Of a stretch of 9,058 nt of DNA, positions 1 through 5,912 are shown piece by piece; position 1 is the stretch's first letter, and the number at the start of each line of letters is the position of its first letter. The notes beneath the pieces are model-generated. The model ran no database searches and was not told the origin of the DNA. It saw nothing but the letters and a program-made list of their open reading frames with translations. The stretch is from Candidatus Nealsoniibacteriota bacterium. Lineage in GTDB: Bacteria > Patescibacteriota > Minisyncoccia > Minisyncoccales > MHMH01. The position numbers and the translations under genes are program-made. The stretch is from contig JAUYKD010000010.1 in NCBI GenBank assembly GCA_030700195.1, positions 1 through 9,058 on the forward strand, read 5' to 3'.

Positions 1-96
1 GATGTTTGTCTTTGCTGCCCAGTTAGCCAAACTAATTGCGCCGGGCAGGACGGAGCCATATATTGTCATATGCCTGCCACTATACTTTCCTTTCAT
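1..96 (-). CDS. possible N-terminus of an unidentified protein, cut by the left edge
   Basis: Reading leftwards from an ATG at 94-96, 32 codons stay open to the window edge; a second in-frame ATG lies at 67-69. The peptide begins MKGKYSGRHMTIYGS and has ordinary codon use for this genome. A weak promoter-like pair sits just upstream on the same strand (TTGCGC, 17 bp, TACACT). No Shine-Dalgarno is convincing. I do not recognise the family, and so short a stretch cannot be assigned. A plus-strand frame (2-103) is also open over the same bases, so even the strand is uncertain. Confidence 0.33.
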   Translation of the reverse strand, partial: MKGKYSGRHMTIYGSVLPGAISLANWAAKTNI

Positions 97-113
97 AGTT
101 TTTTAAAGCTCTA

Positions 114-142
114 AGTGTAGGATATCATATGAACCAGCGCAA
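114..142 (-). promoter_or_regulatory. weak promoter-like pair for the left-edge gene
   Basis: On the minus strand TTGCGC (137-142) and TACACT (114-119) are separated by exactly 17 bp. This matches 3/6 and 4/6 of the sigma-70 consensus. The -10 lies 17 nt from the ATG at 94-96, which would give a leader of about 10 nt. It would be divergent from, and partly overlapping, the consensus promoter at 147-175. Confidence 0.22.
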
Positions 143-146
143 GTCC

Positions 147-175
147 TTGACAGTTGTTTTTGGTTGGATTATAAT
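147..175 (+). promoter_or_regulatory. consensus sigma-70 promoter
   Basis: TTGACA (147-152), a 17-bp spacer, then TATAAT (170-175): a perfect match in both hexamers and in spacing. Transcription should begin near 181-183. No convincing ORF follows on the plus strand before two terminators (298-340 and 358-395), so the promoter most likely drives a non-coding RNA. Confidence 0.75.
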
Positions 176-181
176 AAGAAT

Positions 182-340
182 ACCCTTCTGGCTAATAACT
201 GGCTAATAAATCGGCTGGTTAAGAGGGCTCCCACCCTCTGCGATTTTATATCGCAGAGGCGTGAAAATTCTGAGGCGTCCTGCCTCATTAATAAAAGAAA
301 GTCCCGAAAACTTACTTCACAGTTGTTCTAGGGACTTTTT
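182..340 (+). ncRNA. candidate structured non-coding RNA of unknown class
   Basis: The stretch lies between a perfect sigma-70 promoter and an intrinsic terminator, and holds no convincing ORF. Its 5' part has a tandem 11-bp repeat CTGGCTAATAA (188-198 and 199-209). It then holds hairpin AGAGGG (222-227)/CCCTCT (234-239), which competes with the stronger hairpin CCTCTGCGAT (235-244)/ATCGCAGAGG (250-259, loop of 5). Next come TGAGGC (271-276)/GCCTCA (282-287) and the terminator stem 298-305/331-338. Readthrough would stop at the second terminator, giving about 160 or 215 nt. I looked for SRP RNA, tmRNA, RNase P and T-box landmarks and did not see them; a divergent 6S-like RNA is not excluded. 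The 3' end and the function are inference. Confidence 0.5.
298..340 (+). terminator. intrinsic terminator of the candidate ncRNA
   Basis: AAAGTCCC (298-305) pairs perfectly with GGGACTTT (331-338), the T-run extending to 340. The loop is 25 nt, longer than usual, so efficiency is uncertain. The minus strand also shows a T-rich tract after the stem, so it may act in both directions. Confidence 0.5.
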
Positions 341-357
341 CAATTAAAAAGCGCAAT

Positions 358-395
358 AAAAAGGGGCGGGTAAGAAAGGGGGCCGCCTCTTTTTT
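358..395. terminator. bidirectional intrinsic terminator
   Basis: AAAAAGGGGCGG (358-369) pairs with CCGCCTCTTTTT (383-394) with one G-U pair and a 13-nt loop. It is followed by a T-run on the plus strand and by a T-run on the minus strand. It lies about 20 nt past the stop codon of the minus-strand gene at 416-601, so it should end that gene as well as any readthrough from the ncRNA promoter. Confidence 0.75.
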
Positions 396-415
396 GTTTT
401 CCGGGGGGTGATTAA

Positions 416-601
416 TTATTTGGTTAAGGAAAATACTCCTTCCCGCATTTGACGCGCTTTAAAATTCGCCTCTTCCTGGGTTTTTCCAGAACAAGCCCCA
501 CACGGACTTTCTGCGAAAAATATCGGCCCATTGTCATTAATAGGGGGAGGTTCAATGCTTTGCTTTTGTATTCCTTCTGGCTCCAGTCTTGACTTTTTCA
601 T
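416..601 (-). CDS. small hypothetical protein with a CxxC motif (61 aa)
   Basis: I do not recognise this family. The start is the ATG at 599-601 because AAGGAG lies 7 nt upstream of it, the only clear Shine-Dalgarno in the window; the TTG one codon earlier is too close. The protein has a basic start, a proline-rich middle (EPPP near residue 18), a Cys pair C34-G-A-C37 that could bind metal or form a disulphide, and a charged C-terminal half rich in E, K and R. No signal peptide or membrane segment is visible, so it is probably cytoplasmic. It is a single-gene transcript with its own promoter at 663-690 and a terminator just beyond the stop codon, pointing away from nusA. Having promoter, ribosome site and terminator makes a real gene likely despite its size. 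Confidence 0.7.
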   Translation of the reverse strand: MKKSRLEPEGIQKQSIEPPPINDNGPIFFAESPCGACSGKTQEEANFKARQMREGVFSLTK

Positions 602-662
602 CAACTTGCTCCTTTTTATTTTTCTTTTTATTAAAAAACTAACCCCCGAAAAACTTATTTTT

Positions 663-690
663 ATTTTACTACAGGCAAACCATTAGTCAA
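663..690 (-). promoter_or_regulatory. promoter of the small CxxC protein gene
   Basis: On the minus strand TTGACT (685-690), a 16-bp spacer and TAAAAT (663-668) each match 5/6 of the consensus. Transcription would start near 656, leaving a leader of about 55 nt that ends in the AAGGAG ribosome site. Confidence 0.6.
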
Positions 691-714
691 GTGGATATCG
701 TGTTTTTAATTAAC

Positions 715-742
715 TTGACAAATAGTTTTGATATGATAAGTT
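715..742 (+). promoter_or_regulatory. probable promoter of the nusA leader
   Basis: A perfect -35 TTGACA (715-720) is followed 16 bp later by TAAGTT (737-742), a weak -10 keeping T1, A2 and T6. TATGAT (732-737) is a better hexamer but only 11 bp away. Transcription would start near 749, placing the whole structured region 773-1033 in the nusA mRNA leader. Confidence 0.42.
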
Positions 743-762
743 TAAATTAGTTTGGAAAGGAA

Positions 763-831
763 ATGAAATCTTTGTCCGTTGGAAAGCGGACATTTTATTT
801 AAAAACCGAGCTTCCATTCATAATTTTTTAA
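763..831 (+). CDS. possible 22-aa leader peptide upstream of nusA
   Basis: ATG at 763 opens a 22-codon frame ending in TAA (829-831), starting MKSLSVGKRTFYLK. A purine-rich GGAAAGGA lies directly before it (754-761), although the spacing is tight. The frame runs through the first hairpin (773-792) and into the second. It sits at the 5' end of the predicted nusA leader, where leader peptides occur, but nothing in its composition points to an attenuation mechanism. It may be chance. Confidence 0.2.
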   Translation: MKSLSVGKRTFYLKTELPFIIF

Positions 832-899
832 AATATATACGGAAGCGAAGGTGAAGATGAAGGGAAACTCGAAGAGGGAAACTTCATCGCCTATTATGG

Positions 900-1033
900 A
901 CCCCGTTAGAAGTCTTAGCCAGAAAAAATTTAATCCAAATTTTTTCTGCAGGGCAATAACGGGGGTATAATCAATAACCAGGTCTGTTCTGAAATTGGTC
1001 ATTAACCATAATAAGACAGACTTCTAACGGGGT
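900..1033. repeat. 16-bp inverted repeat ending in the nusA start codon
   Basis: ACCCCGTTAGAAGTCT (900-915) and its exact reverse complement (1018-1033) bracket 102 bp. The right arm includes the first two bases of the GTG start at 1032-1034. A third copy of the core, TAACGGGG (957-964), can compete with TAACGGGG in the right arm (1025-1032) for CCCCGTTA (901-908). Inside lies a 12-bp perfect AT-rich hairpin (920-931/937-948). No target-site duplication is evident at the ends, so a MITE-like origin is possible but not shown. Confidence 0.7.
943..971 (+). promoter_or_regulatory. possible second nusA promoter
   Basis: A perfect -10 TATAAT (966-971) has only a poor -35 (TTTCTG, 943-948) at 17 bp. 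If used, transcription would start near 978 and the mRNA would lack the left arm (900-915), so the start codon could not be hidden by that repeat. Confidence 0.35.
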
Positions 1034-2330
1034 GGATTTAAAGAATTTTACATCGGCCATAACTCAAATTGCCGAAGAAAAAGGAATACCGCAGGAAAAA
1101 GTCATAGAAATAATTGAAATGGCAGTAGCGGCCGCCTATAAAAAGGATTACGGCAAAAAAGGCCAGATAACCAAAGCCAAGCTTAACCCAAAGACTGGCC
1201 AACTTAAGTTTTGGCAAATAAAGCAGGTAGTGGCAGAAGATATGATTTATTCAGACGCCGAGCTTTCAGAAATGAAAGTGAAGGCGGATAAAGATGAAGC
1301 AGAGCTTCATCGCCAGACAGAAGAGCTGAAAGAAGGCGAATCCAAGAAAATCCGCTTTAACCCGGAAAAGCATATTATGCTGGCTGAGGCCAAGAAAATA
1401 AATCCGAAGATTAAAGAAGGAGAGGACTTAGAAACGCTTCTAGAACAGCAGGAAGATTATGGCCGGATTGCCGCTCAAACCGCCAAGCAGGTTATTTTAC
1501 AAAGAATAAGAGAAGCTGAAAGAACTGTTATTTTTGACGAATATAAGGCAAAGGAAGGAGAAATAATTTCAGGCATTGTCCAGAGAGTTGAAGGGGGAAT
1601 GGTCTTCTTAGACATTGGCAAGATACTTGGCATTTTATTGAGAGACGAGCAGGTTATGGGTGAATTTTACCGACCGGGCCAAAGGCTCAAAGTTTATGTT
1701 ATAAAGGTGGAAGAAACCACCAAAGGCCCGGCCGTATTTCTATCAAGAGCTTATCCCAAGCTTATTTCCAAGCTTTTTGAACTGGAAGTCCCGGAAGTTT
1801 CATCCGGCTCGGTTATTATTAAGTCTGTGGCCAGGGAAGCTGGTTCTCGTTCAAAAATAGCGGTAGTTTCCACTGTTGAGGGCGTTGACCCGATTGGTTC
1901 TATGGTTGGGCAAAGAGGCACCAGGGTAACAGCTGTTATTAATGAGCTGGGCGGAGAAAAAATAGACATTATTGAATGGGATGAAGACTCGGAAAGATAT
2001 ATTGGCAATGCCATGTCTCCGGCCAAGGTTCTGGAAGTTAAAATTATGCCCAAAAACAAGGCGGTGGTTATAACTCCTGAAGACCAGCTTTCTTTAGCTA
2101 TTGGCAAAGACGGTCAAAACGTCAGATTGGCCGCTAAATTAACCGGATGGAAAATAGATGTTAGAGGACCTCAAGAGCCGGAGAAAGAAGAAGAAAGCGA
2201 ACCAAAAGAACCCGCTGAAAGTCAAAACATTCAAGCGGGCAAAGAGGAAAAGCCAAAAACTGAAAAGAAAAAAGATTCTAAAAAAGAAACTTCAAAAAAA
2301 ACCAAGAAAATAATTAAAGAATCTAAATAA
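1032..2330 (+). CDS. nusA: transcription termination/antitermination factor NusA
   Basis: NusA binds RNA polymerase and nascent RNA and tunes pausing, termination and antitermination. The 432-aa product shows the family order: polymerase-binding N-terminal domain (about 1-170, with AAQTAKQVILQRIREAER at 147-164), S1 domain (about 174-240), KH1 (about 245-320, with GSRSKIAV at 271-278 and VGQRG at 292-296) and KH2 (about 325-378, with AIGKDGQNVRLA). The S1 domain begins roughly 40 residues later than in E. coli NusA. After KH2 there is a low-complexity tail rich in K and E (380-432), probably disordered, in place of E. coli's acidic repeats. The start is GTG at 1032: the residues from MDLKNF align with the family and no ATG, GTG or TTG lies upstream in frame. 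No Shine-Dalgarno is seen, and the start sits in the arm of an inverted repeat. It is first in an operon with the pyrophosphatase gene, tig and clpP. Confidence 0.96.
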   Translation: MDLKNFTSAITQIAEEKGIPQEKVIEIIEMAVAAAYKKDYGKKGQITKAKLNPKTGQLKFWQIKQVVAEDMIYSDAELSEMKVKADKDEAELHRQTEELKEGESKKIRFNPEKHIMLAEAKKINPKIKEGEDLETLLEQQEDYGRIAAQTAKQVILQRIREAERTVIFDEYKAKEGEIISGIVQRVEGGMVFLDIGKILGILLRDEQVMGEFYRPGQRLKVYVIKVEETTKGPAVFLSRAYPKLISKLFELEVPEVSSGSVIIKSVAREAGSRSKIAVVSTVEGVDPIGSMVGQRGTRVTAVINELGGEKIDIIEWDEDSERYIGNAMSPAKVLEVKIMPKNKAVVITPEDQLSLAIGKDGQNVRLAAKLTGWKIDVRGPQEPEKEEESEPKEPAESQNIQAGKEEKPKTEKKKDSKKETSKKTKKIIKESK

Positions 2331-2335
2331 AACAC

Positions 2336-4318
2336 ATGCTTTATTTACCTATTATTATCGCTCTTTTCTCCTTGGTTTTTGCTGGATTTTTAATCCGGCA
2401 AATAAAGAGAATGTCTTCAGGCACAGGCAAAATGCTGGCTGTTTCAGGTTATATTAGAGAAGGGGCAATGTCATATTTAAAAAGGCAGTCAAAAACAATA
2501 GGAATTGTGGCTGTTTTCTTATTTTTAATTCTTTGGTTTTCTTTAGGAATTAGTACCGGAGTCGGGTTTTTAATTGGCGCCCTGTTTTCCGGAGTGGCTG
2601 GATTTATCGGGATGCTTGTTTCAACCAGGACTAACGTCAAAGTGGCTGAAGCGGCTAAAGGCGGATTGGCCCCGGCTTTAAACTTAGCTTTTAAGGGCGG
2701 AGCAGTTACCGGTTTTTTAGTAGTGGGGCTCGGACTTTTGGCGGTCAGCGGATTTTATTCAATAATCAGCGATTTAAAACCGTTGATAGCTTTGGGATTT
2801 GGCGCTTCATTAATCTCGGTTTTTGCCCGTTTGGGCGGAGGCATCTATACCAAAGCAGCTGACGTGGGAGCTGATTTGGTTGGGAAAATAGAAAAAGGAA
2901 TTCCTGAAGACGACCCAAGAAACCCGGCTGTTATCGCTGATCAGGTAGGAGATAATGTTGGAGATTGCGCTGGCATGGCCGCAGATGTTTTTGAGACATA
3001 TGTGGTGACTTTAGTGGCAGCCATACTTTTAGGCGTTTTGCTTTTTCCAGGCCAAATAGCGGCCGTTATGCTGCCTCTTTATTTGGGAGGGGTAGGTATT
3101 TTAAGCTCTATTTTAGCCAGCTTTTTAGTTAAACTGGGGAAGAATAAAAACATTATGGCAGCTCTTTATAAAGGGCTTTTAGGGGCCAGCTTATTGGCAG
3201 CTTTTGGGTTTATCTGGGTGGCTAAAAATTCGGCTCAAGCATTGGGCATTTCTTTTTGGCAGATTTATTTGCCGGCTATTACGGGGCTGATGGTGGCCGG
3301 GGGAATGTTTTTAATTACAGATTATTTTACCTCTAAGAAATACAAGCCGGTCAGAGATATAGCTAAAGCATCTGAAACAGGACATGCCACAAATATTATT
3401 GAGGGGCTTTCCGTGGGCATGAAAGCAACCACTCTGCCTGTTCTTCTAATTTGTCTTGGTATTTTAATCAGTTTTGGGGTTGGGGGCATGCAGGGGCTGG
3501 CTATTTCTGTTGTCAGCATGTTGTCTTTAGCCGGCATGATTGTTGCTTTGGATTCTTACGGTCCTATCACTGATAATGCTTCAGGCATTGCTGAAATGTC
3601 AGGCTTGCCGGATAATATCAGGGAGGTTACCGATTCTTTGGACGCGGTGGGCAATACCACTAAGGCTGTGACTAAAGCTTATGCCATAGCTTCAGCCGGT
3701 TTGGCCGCTTTGGTTCTTTTTGCCGCTTATACTCAGGAAATCCAAAACCTTGGGGTAAAGGCCTTGTTTTCTCTGGGAGATTATAAAATAATAATCGGAC
3801 TGTTTTTGGGCGGGCTTTTACCGTATTTATTCGCTTCTTATGCTATGACAGCTGTGAGTAAAGCAGCCAGCCAGGTTGTCAGTGAAGTGAGAAGGCAGTT
3901 TAAGGAAATCAGCGGGTTAATGGAAGGCACGGCTAAACCGGAATATGGAAAATGCGTTGATATTGTCACGCGCTCCGCTTTAAAAGAAATGTTAATTCCA
4001 GCTTTGATTCCGGTTTTAACTCCTATTTTGGTGGGATTTATTTTAGGGCCGGAGGCCTTAGGCGGACTTTTAATAGGCAGTATTATTACCGGAGTTTTCG
4101 TGGCTATTTCAATGACATCCGGAGGAGCCGCTTGGGATAATGCTAAGAAATATATTGAAGATGGCAACTTGGGAGGCAAGGGAAGTTTTGCCCACCAAGC
4201 GGCTGTGACCGGAGACACGGTCGGAGATCCGTATAAAGATACGGCCGGACCGGCCATAAATCCTATGATAAAGGTTTTGAATATCGTGGCCCTTTTAATT
4301 GTCAGCTTTTTAGTTTAA
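2336..4318 (+). CDS. hppA: membrane-integral pyrophosphatase, K+-independent H+-pump type
   Basis: The enzyme hydrolyses cytoplasmic pyrophosphate and couples this to ion export across the membrane. The 660-aa product is hydrophobic, with about 16 membrane segments expected. Pyrophosphate and Mg2+-binding motifs are intact: DVGADLVGK (176-184), EDDPRNP (191-197), GDNVGD (205-210), and the C-terminal GDTVGDPYKDTAGPAINP (626-643). The segment GNTTKAVT (439-446) has Lys at 443, with Thr at 446. In the family a Lys here replaces the K+ cofactor and marks K+-independent enzymes, which are H+ pumps; Na+ pumps require K+. H+ pumping is thus a family-based prediction. The ATG lies 5 nt after the nusA stop, without a Shine-Dalgarno, and the stop overlaps the tig start by 1 nt, so translation is probably coupled. 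Confidence 0.96.
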   Translation: MLYLPIIIALFSLVFAGFLIRQIKRMSSGTGKMLAVSGYIREGAMSYLKRQSKTIGIVAVFLFLILWFSLGISTGVGFLIGALFSGVAGFIGMLVSTRTNVKVAEAAKGGLAPALNLAFKGGAVTGFLVVGLGLLAVSGFYSIISDLKPLIALGFGASLISVFARLGGGIYTKAADVGADLVGKIEKGIPEDDPRNPAVIADQVGDNVGDCAGMAADVFETYVVTLVAAILLGVLLFPGQIAAVMLPLYLGGVGILSSILASFLVKLGKNKNIMAALYKGLLGASLLAAFGFIWVAKNSAQALGISFWQIYLPAITGLMVAGGMFLITDYFTSKKYKPVRDIAKASETGHATNIIEGLSVGMKATTLPVLLICLGILISFGVGGMQGLAISVVSMLSLAGMIVALDSYGPITDNASGIAEMSGLPDNIREVTDSLDAVGNTTKAVTKAYAIASAGLAALVLFAAYTQEIQNLGVKALFSLGDYKIIIGLFLGGLLPYLFASYAMTAVSKAASQVVSEVRRQFKEISGLMEGTAKPEYGKCVDIVTRSALKEMLIPALIPVLTPILVGFILGPEALGGLLIGSIITGVFVAISMTSGGAAWDNAKKYIEDGNLGGKGSFAHQAAVTGDTVGDPYKDTAGPAINPMIKVLNIVALLIVSFLV

Positions 4319-5187
4319 TGGAAATTACCATCCAAAATCTTTCAAAGTCGCAGGTTGAGTTAAAAATAGAAGTGCCTTTCCAGGAATTCGAGCGTTTTAT
4401 TGATAAGGCGATTTCAACTTTGGGGCAGAATATTCAGGTGGAAGGATTTAGAAAGGGCAATGCTCCGAAAGAAGCTGTTAAAGAAAGAGTGGGGGAGCAG
4501 AGTATCATGCAAGCGGCGGCTGAAGCCTGCGTTCAAGAAAATTACATTAAAGCGATCAAAGAAAAGAATTTGGAACCCTTGGGCCAACCGGCGATTGATG
4601 TTTTAAAGTTAGCTCCCGGCAATCCTTTTGAATTTAAGGCAACCATAGCTGTTTTGTCAGAAGTCATTCTGCCTGATTATAAGAAAATTGCCTCTCAGTT
4701 AAAAATAAAGGAGGTTAAAGTGACAGCCGAAGAAATTGAAAAGCTGAAACAGGAAAAACAAAGGGCTGAAAAAGAAAGATTAAGAACGGAAATCGTAGAG
4801 AAAATAGCTAAAGAATCACAGCTTGAAATTCCTAATATTTTAGTTGAATCTGAAAAGAAAAGAATGTTAGATACTATTAAAATGCAAGTACCCCAAATGC
4901 TCGGCGTCAGTTTTGAAGAATATCTTAAGAAGCTCAAAAAAACCGAGAAAGAACTGCTTGATTCTTTTTCCCCGGAAGCCGAAAAAAGAGTTAAAAACTC
5001 TTTAGTCTTAAGAGAGATTCAAAAAAAAGAGAATATGGCTGTTCCTGAAAAAGAATTGGAAGCAGAGATGGCAAAAATAGAACAAATGTCCCCGGGGCTT
5101 GATAAAAATCATCTGAAAGAGTATGCTGAAAACGTTATTAAAAACGAAAAAACCTTCCAATTATTGGAAAATCTTGTGCAAAAATAA
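4318..5187 (+). CDS. tig: trigger factor, short form lacking the PPIase domain
   Basis: Trigger factor is the ribosome-docked chaperone that receives nascent chains at the exit tunnel. The 289-aa product keeps the N-terminal ribosome-binding domain (about 1-115) with the signature GFRKGNAPK at 43-51 that contacts protein L23. A charged linker helix (about 133-165, rich in K and E) leads straight into the helical C-terminal chaperone domain (about 166-289). The FKBP-type PPIase domain normally inserted between them is absent, which accounts for most of the roughly 140 residues missing against E. coli's 432. The reading frame is clean and the junction is smooth, so this looks like an evolved short form, not a frameshift. 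The ATG overlaps the pyrophosphatase stop (TAATG). It lies upstream of clpP, a common pairing in bacteria; clpX does not follow. Confidence 0.93.
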   Translation: MEITIQNLSKSQVELKIEVPFQEFERFIDKAISTLGQNIQVEGFRKGNAPKEAVKERVGEQSIMQAAAEACVQENYIKAIKEKNLEPLGQPAIDVLKLAPGNPFEFKATIAVLSEVILPDYKKIASQLKIKEVKVTAEEIEKLKQEKQRAEKERLRTEIVEKIAKESQLEIPNILVESEKKRMLDTIKMQVPQMLGVSFEEYLKKLKKTEKELLDSFSPEAEKRVKNSLVLREIQKKENMAVPEKELEAEMAKIEQMSPGLDKNHLKEYAENVIKNEKTFQLLENLVQK

Positions 5188-5191
5188 CTTC

Positions 5192-5270
5192 GAAAACAAA
5201 ATTTATGAAATCATTCTCCCTACTCGCTTCGCTCGCCGCACCCTAACCCCTGATTTCAAAATTTGTTTTC
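5192..5270. repeat. 79-bp imperfect palindrome between tig and clpP
   Basis: GAAAACAAA (5192-5200) pairs with TTTGTTTTC (5262-5270), and TGAAATCA (5206-5213) with TGATTTCA (5251-5258). They are separated by a small asymmetric internal loop (ATTTA opposite AAA). The 37-nt apex contains CTCGCTTCGCTCG, itself partly self-complementary. It fills nearly all of the 96-nt spacer and ends 13 nt before the clpP ATG. There is no T-run, so it is not an ordinary terminator. It resembles a REP/MITE-like intergenic repeat; copy number cannot be judged from one window. Confidence 0.65.
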
Positions 5271-5283
5271 TTCGTTTAAATCT

Positions 5284-5868
5284 ATGAATCTTATACCCAC
5301 TGTTATTGAAAAATCGCAATATGGAGAAAGGGCTTACGACATTTACTCTCGCCTTTTAAAAGAGCGCATTATTTTTCTGGCCGGTCCGATTAATGATATG
5401 GTGGCCAATTCCATTATTGCCCAGATGCTGTTTTTGGCCTCAAATGATTCTAAAAAAGACATTCAATTATACGTTAATACTCCGGGCGGTTCAGTAACCG
5501 CCGGCATGGCCATTTACGACACTATGCAGTACGTGGGCTGTCCTATTTCAACTGTTTGCGTTGGTATGGCGGCCAGCATGGGAGCTACTTTATTGGCGGC
5601 CGGAGCCAAAGGTAAGAGGTTTGCTCTGCCCAATTCCCAGATTCTTTTACACCAGGTGGCCGGAGGTGTTTCAGGACAGGCCAGCGAGATAGAAATTACC
5701 GCCAAACAAATTATTAAAATCAAAGAAAAGCTTAATAAAATATTATCCAAACATACCGGCCAGCCGTTGGAAAAAGTTGAGAAAGACACTGACAGAGATT
5801 TTTATCTTTCCGCCCAGGAAGCCAAGGAATACGGCATTGTGGATGAGGTGATTAAGACAAAAGAATAA
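5284..5868 (+). CDS. clpP: ATP-dependent Clp protease proteolytic subunit
   Basis: ClpP forms the barrel-shaped serine protease that degrades proteins fed in by AAA+ partners such as ClpX. The 194-aa product is full length, with the catalytic triad Ser98 (GMAASMGA), His123 (LLHQ) and Asp172 (DTDRDF), the same spacing as in well-studied ClpPs. The oxyanion region TPGGSVTAG (66-74) and the C-terminal SAQEAKEYGIVDEV (176-189) are also intact. I chose the ATG at 5284 because MNLIPTVIE is the usual ClpP N-terminus; a TTG at 5263 in frame would start inside the upstream palindrome. There is no Shine-Dalgarno. It is last in the nusA operon, with an intrinsic terminator 15 nt past the stop. No ATPase partner gene is in the window, so it must be encoded elsewhere. 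Confidence 0.96.
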   Translation: MNLIPTVIEKSQYGERAYDIYSRLLKERIIFLAGPINDMVANSIIAQMLFLASNDSKKDIQLYVNTPGGSVTAGMAIYDTMQYVGCPISTVCVGMAASMGATLLAAGAKGKRFALPNSQILLHQVAGGVSGQASEIEITAKQIIKIKEKLNKILSKHTGQPLEKVEKDTDRDFYLSAQEAKEYGIVDEVIKTKE

Positions 5869-5883
5869 ATTATTATATTTACA

Positions 5884-5912
5884 GCCCGCGAAAGCGGGCC
5901 TTTTGTTTTTTT
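5884..5912 (+). terminator. intrinsic terminator of the nusA-clpP operon
   Basis: GCCCGC (5884-5889), a GAAA tetraloop and GCGGGC (5894-5899) form a perfect 6-bp GC stem, followed by a T-rich tract (5901-5912). The T-tract runs directly into the promoter of the next gene. Confidence 0.88.

Larger units (their letters stand above)
749..1031 (+). promoter_or_regulatory. structured leader region upstream of nusA
   Basis: About 280 nt holding a run of hairpins. TGTCCG (773-778)/CGGACA (787-792). GCTTCC (810-815)/GGAAGC (841-846). GATGAAG (856-862)/CTTCATC (882-888), which contains an inner CTC-GAA-GAG hairpin framed by a symmetric GGAAA/GGAAA internal loop. CAGAAAAAATTT (920-931)/AAATTTTTTCTG (937-948). 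Finally the long inverted repeat 900-915/1018-1033, which covers the nusA start codon. Pairings are read directly; a regulatory role is inference. The same stretch could instead be an inserted palindromic repeat. Confidence 0.45.

Noticed and set aside
2..103. Plus-strand open frame at the left edge ending in TAA
   Set aside because: Also open, but the minus-strand frame has a start codon, ordinary codon use and an upstream promoter-like pair. The plus frame has neither a visible start context nor a recognisable product. Strand remains uncertain.
182..395. T-box, SRP RNA, tmRNA or RNase P identity for the ncRNA
   Set aside because: None of the conserved landmarks I know for these classes is visible; it is left as an unknown RNA.
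799..1002. 67-codon minus-strand ORF across the nusA leader
   Set aside because: It runs through the hairpins and the inverted repeat, has no ribosome site, and its composition follows from the symmetric repeat. Probably a by-product of the structure.
5263..5283. TTG start extending ClpP by 7 residues
   Set aside because: It falls inside the palindrome, and MNLIPTVIE at the ATG 5284 is the usual ClpP N-terminus.
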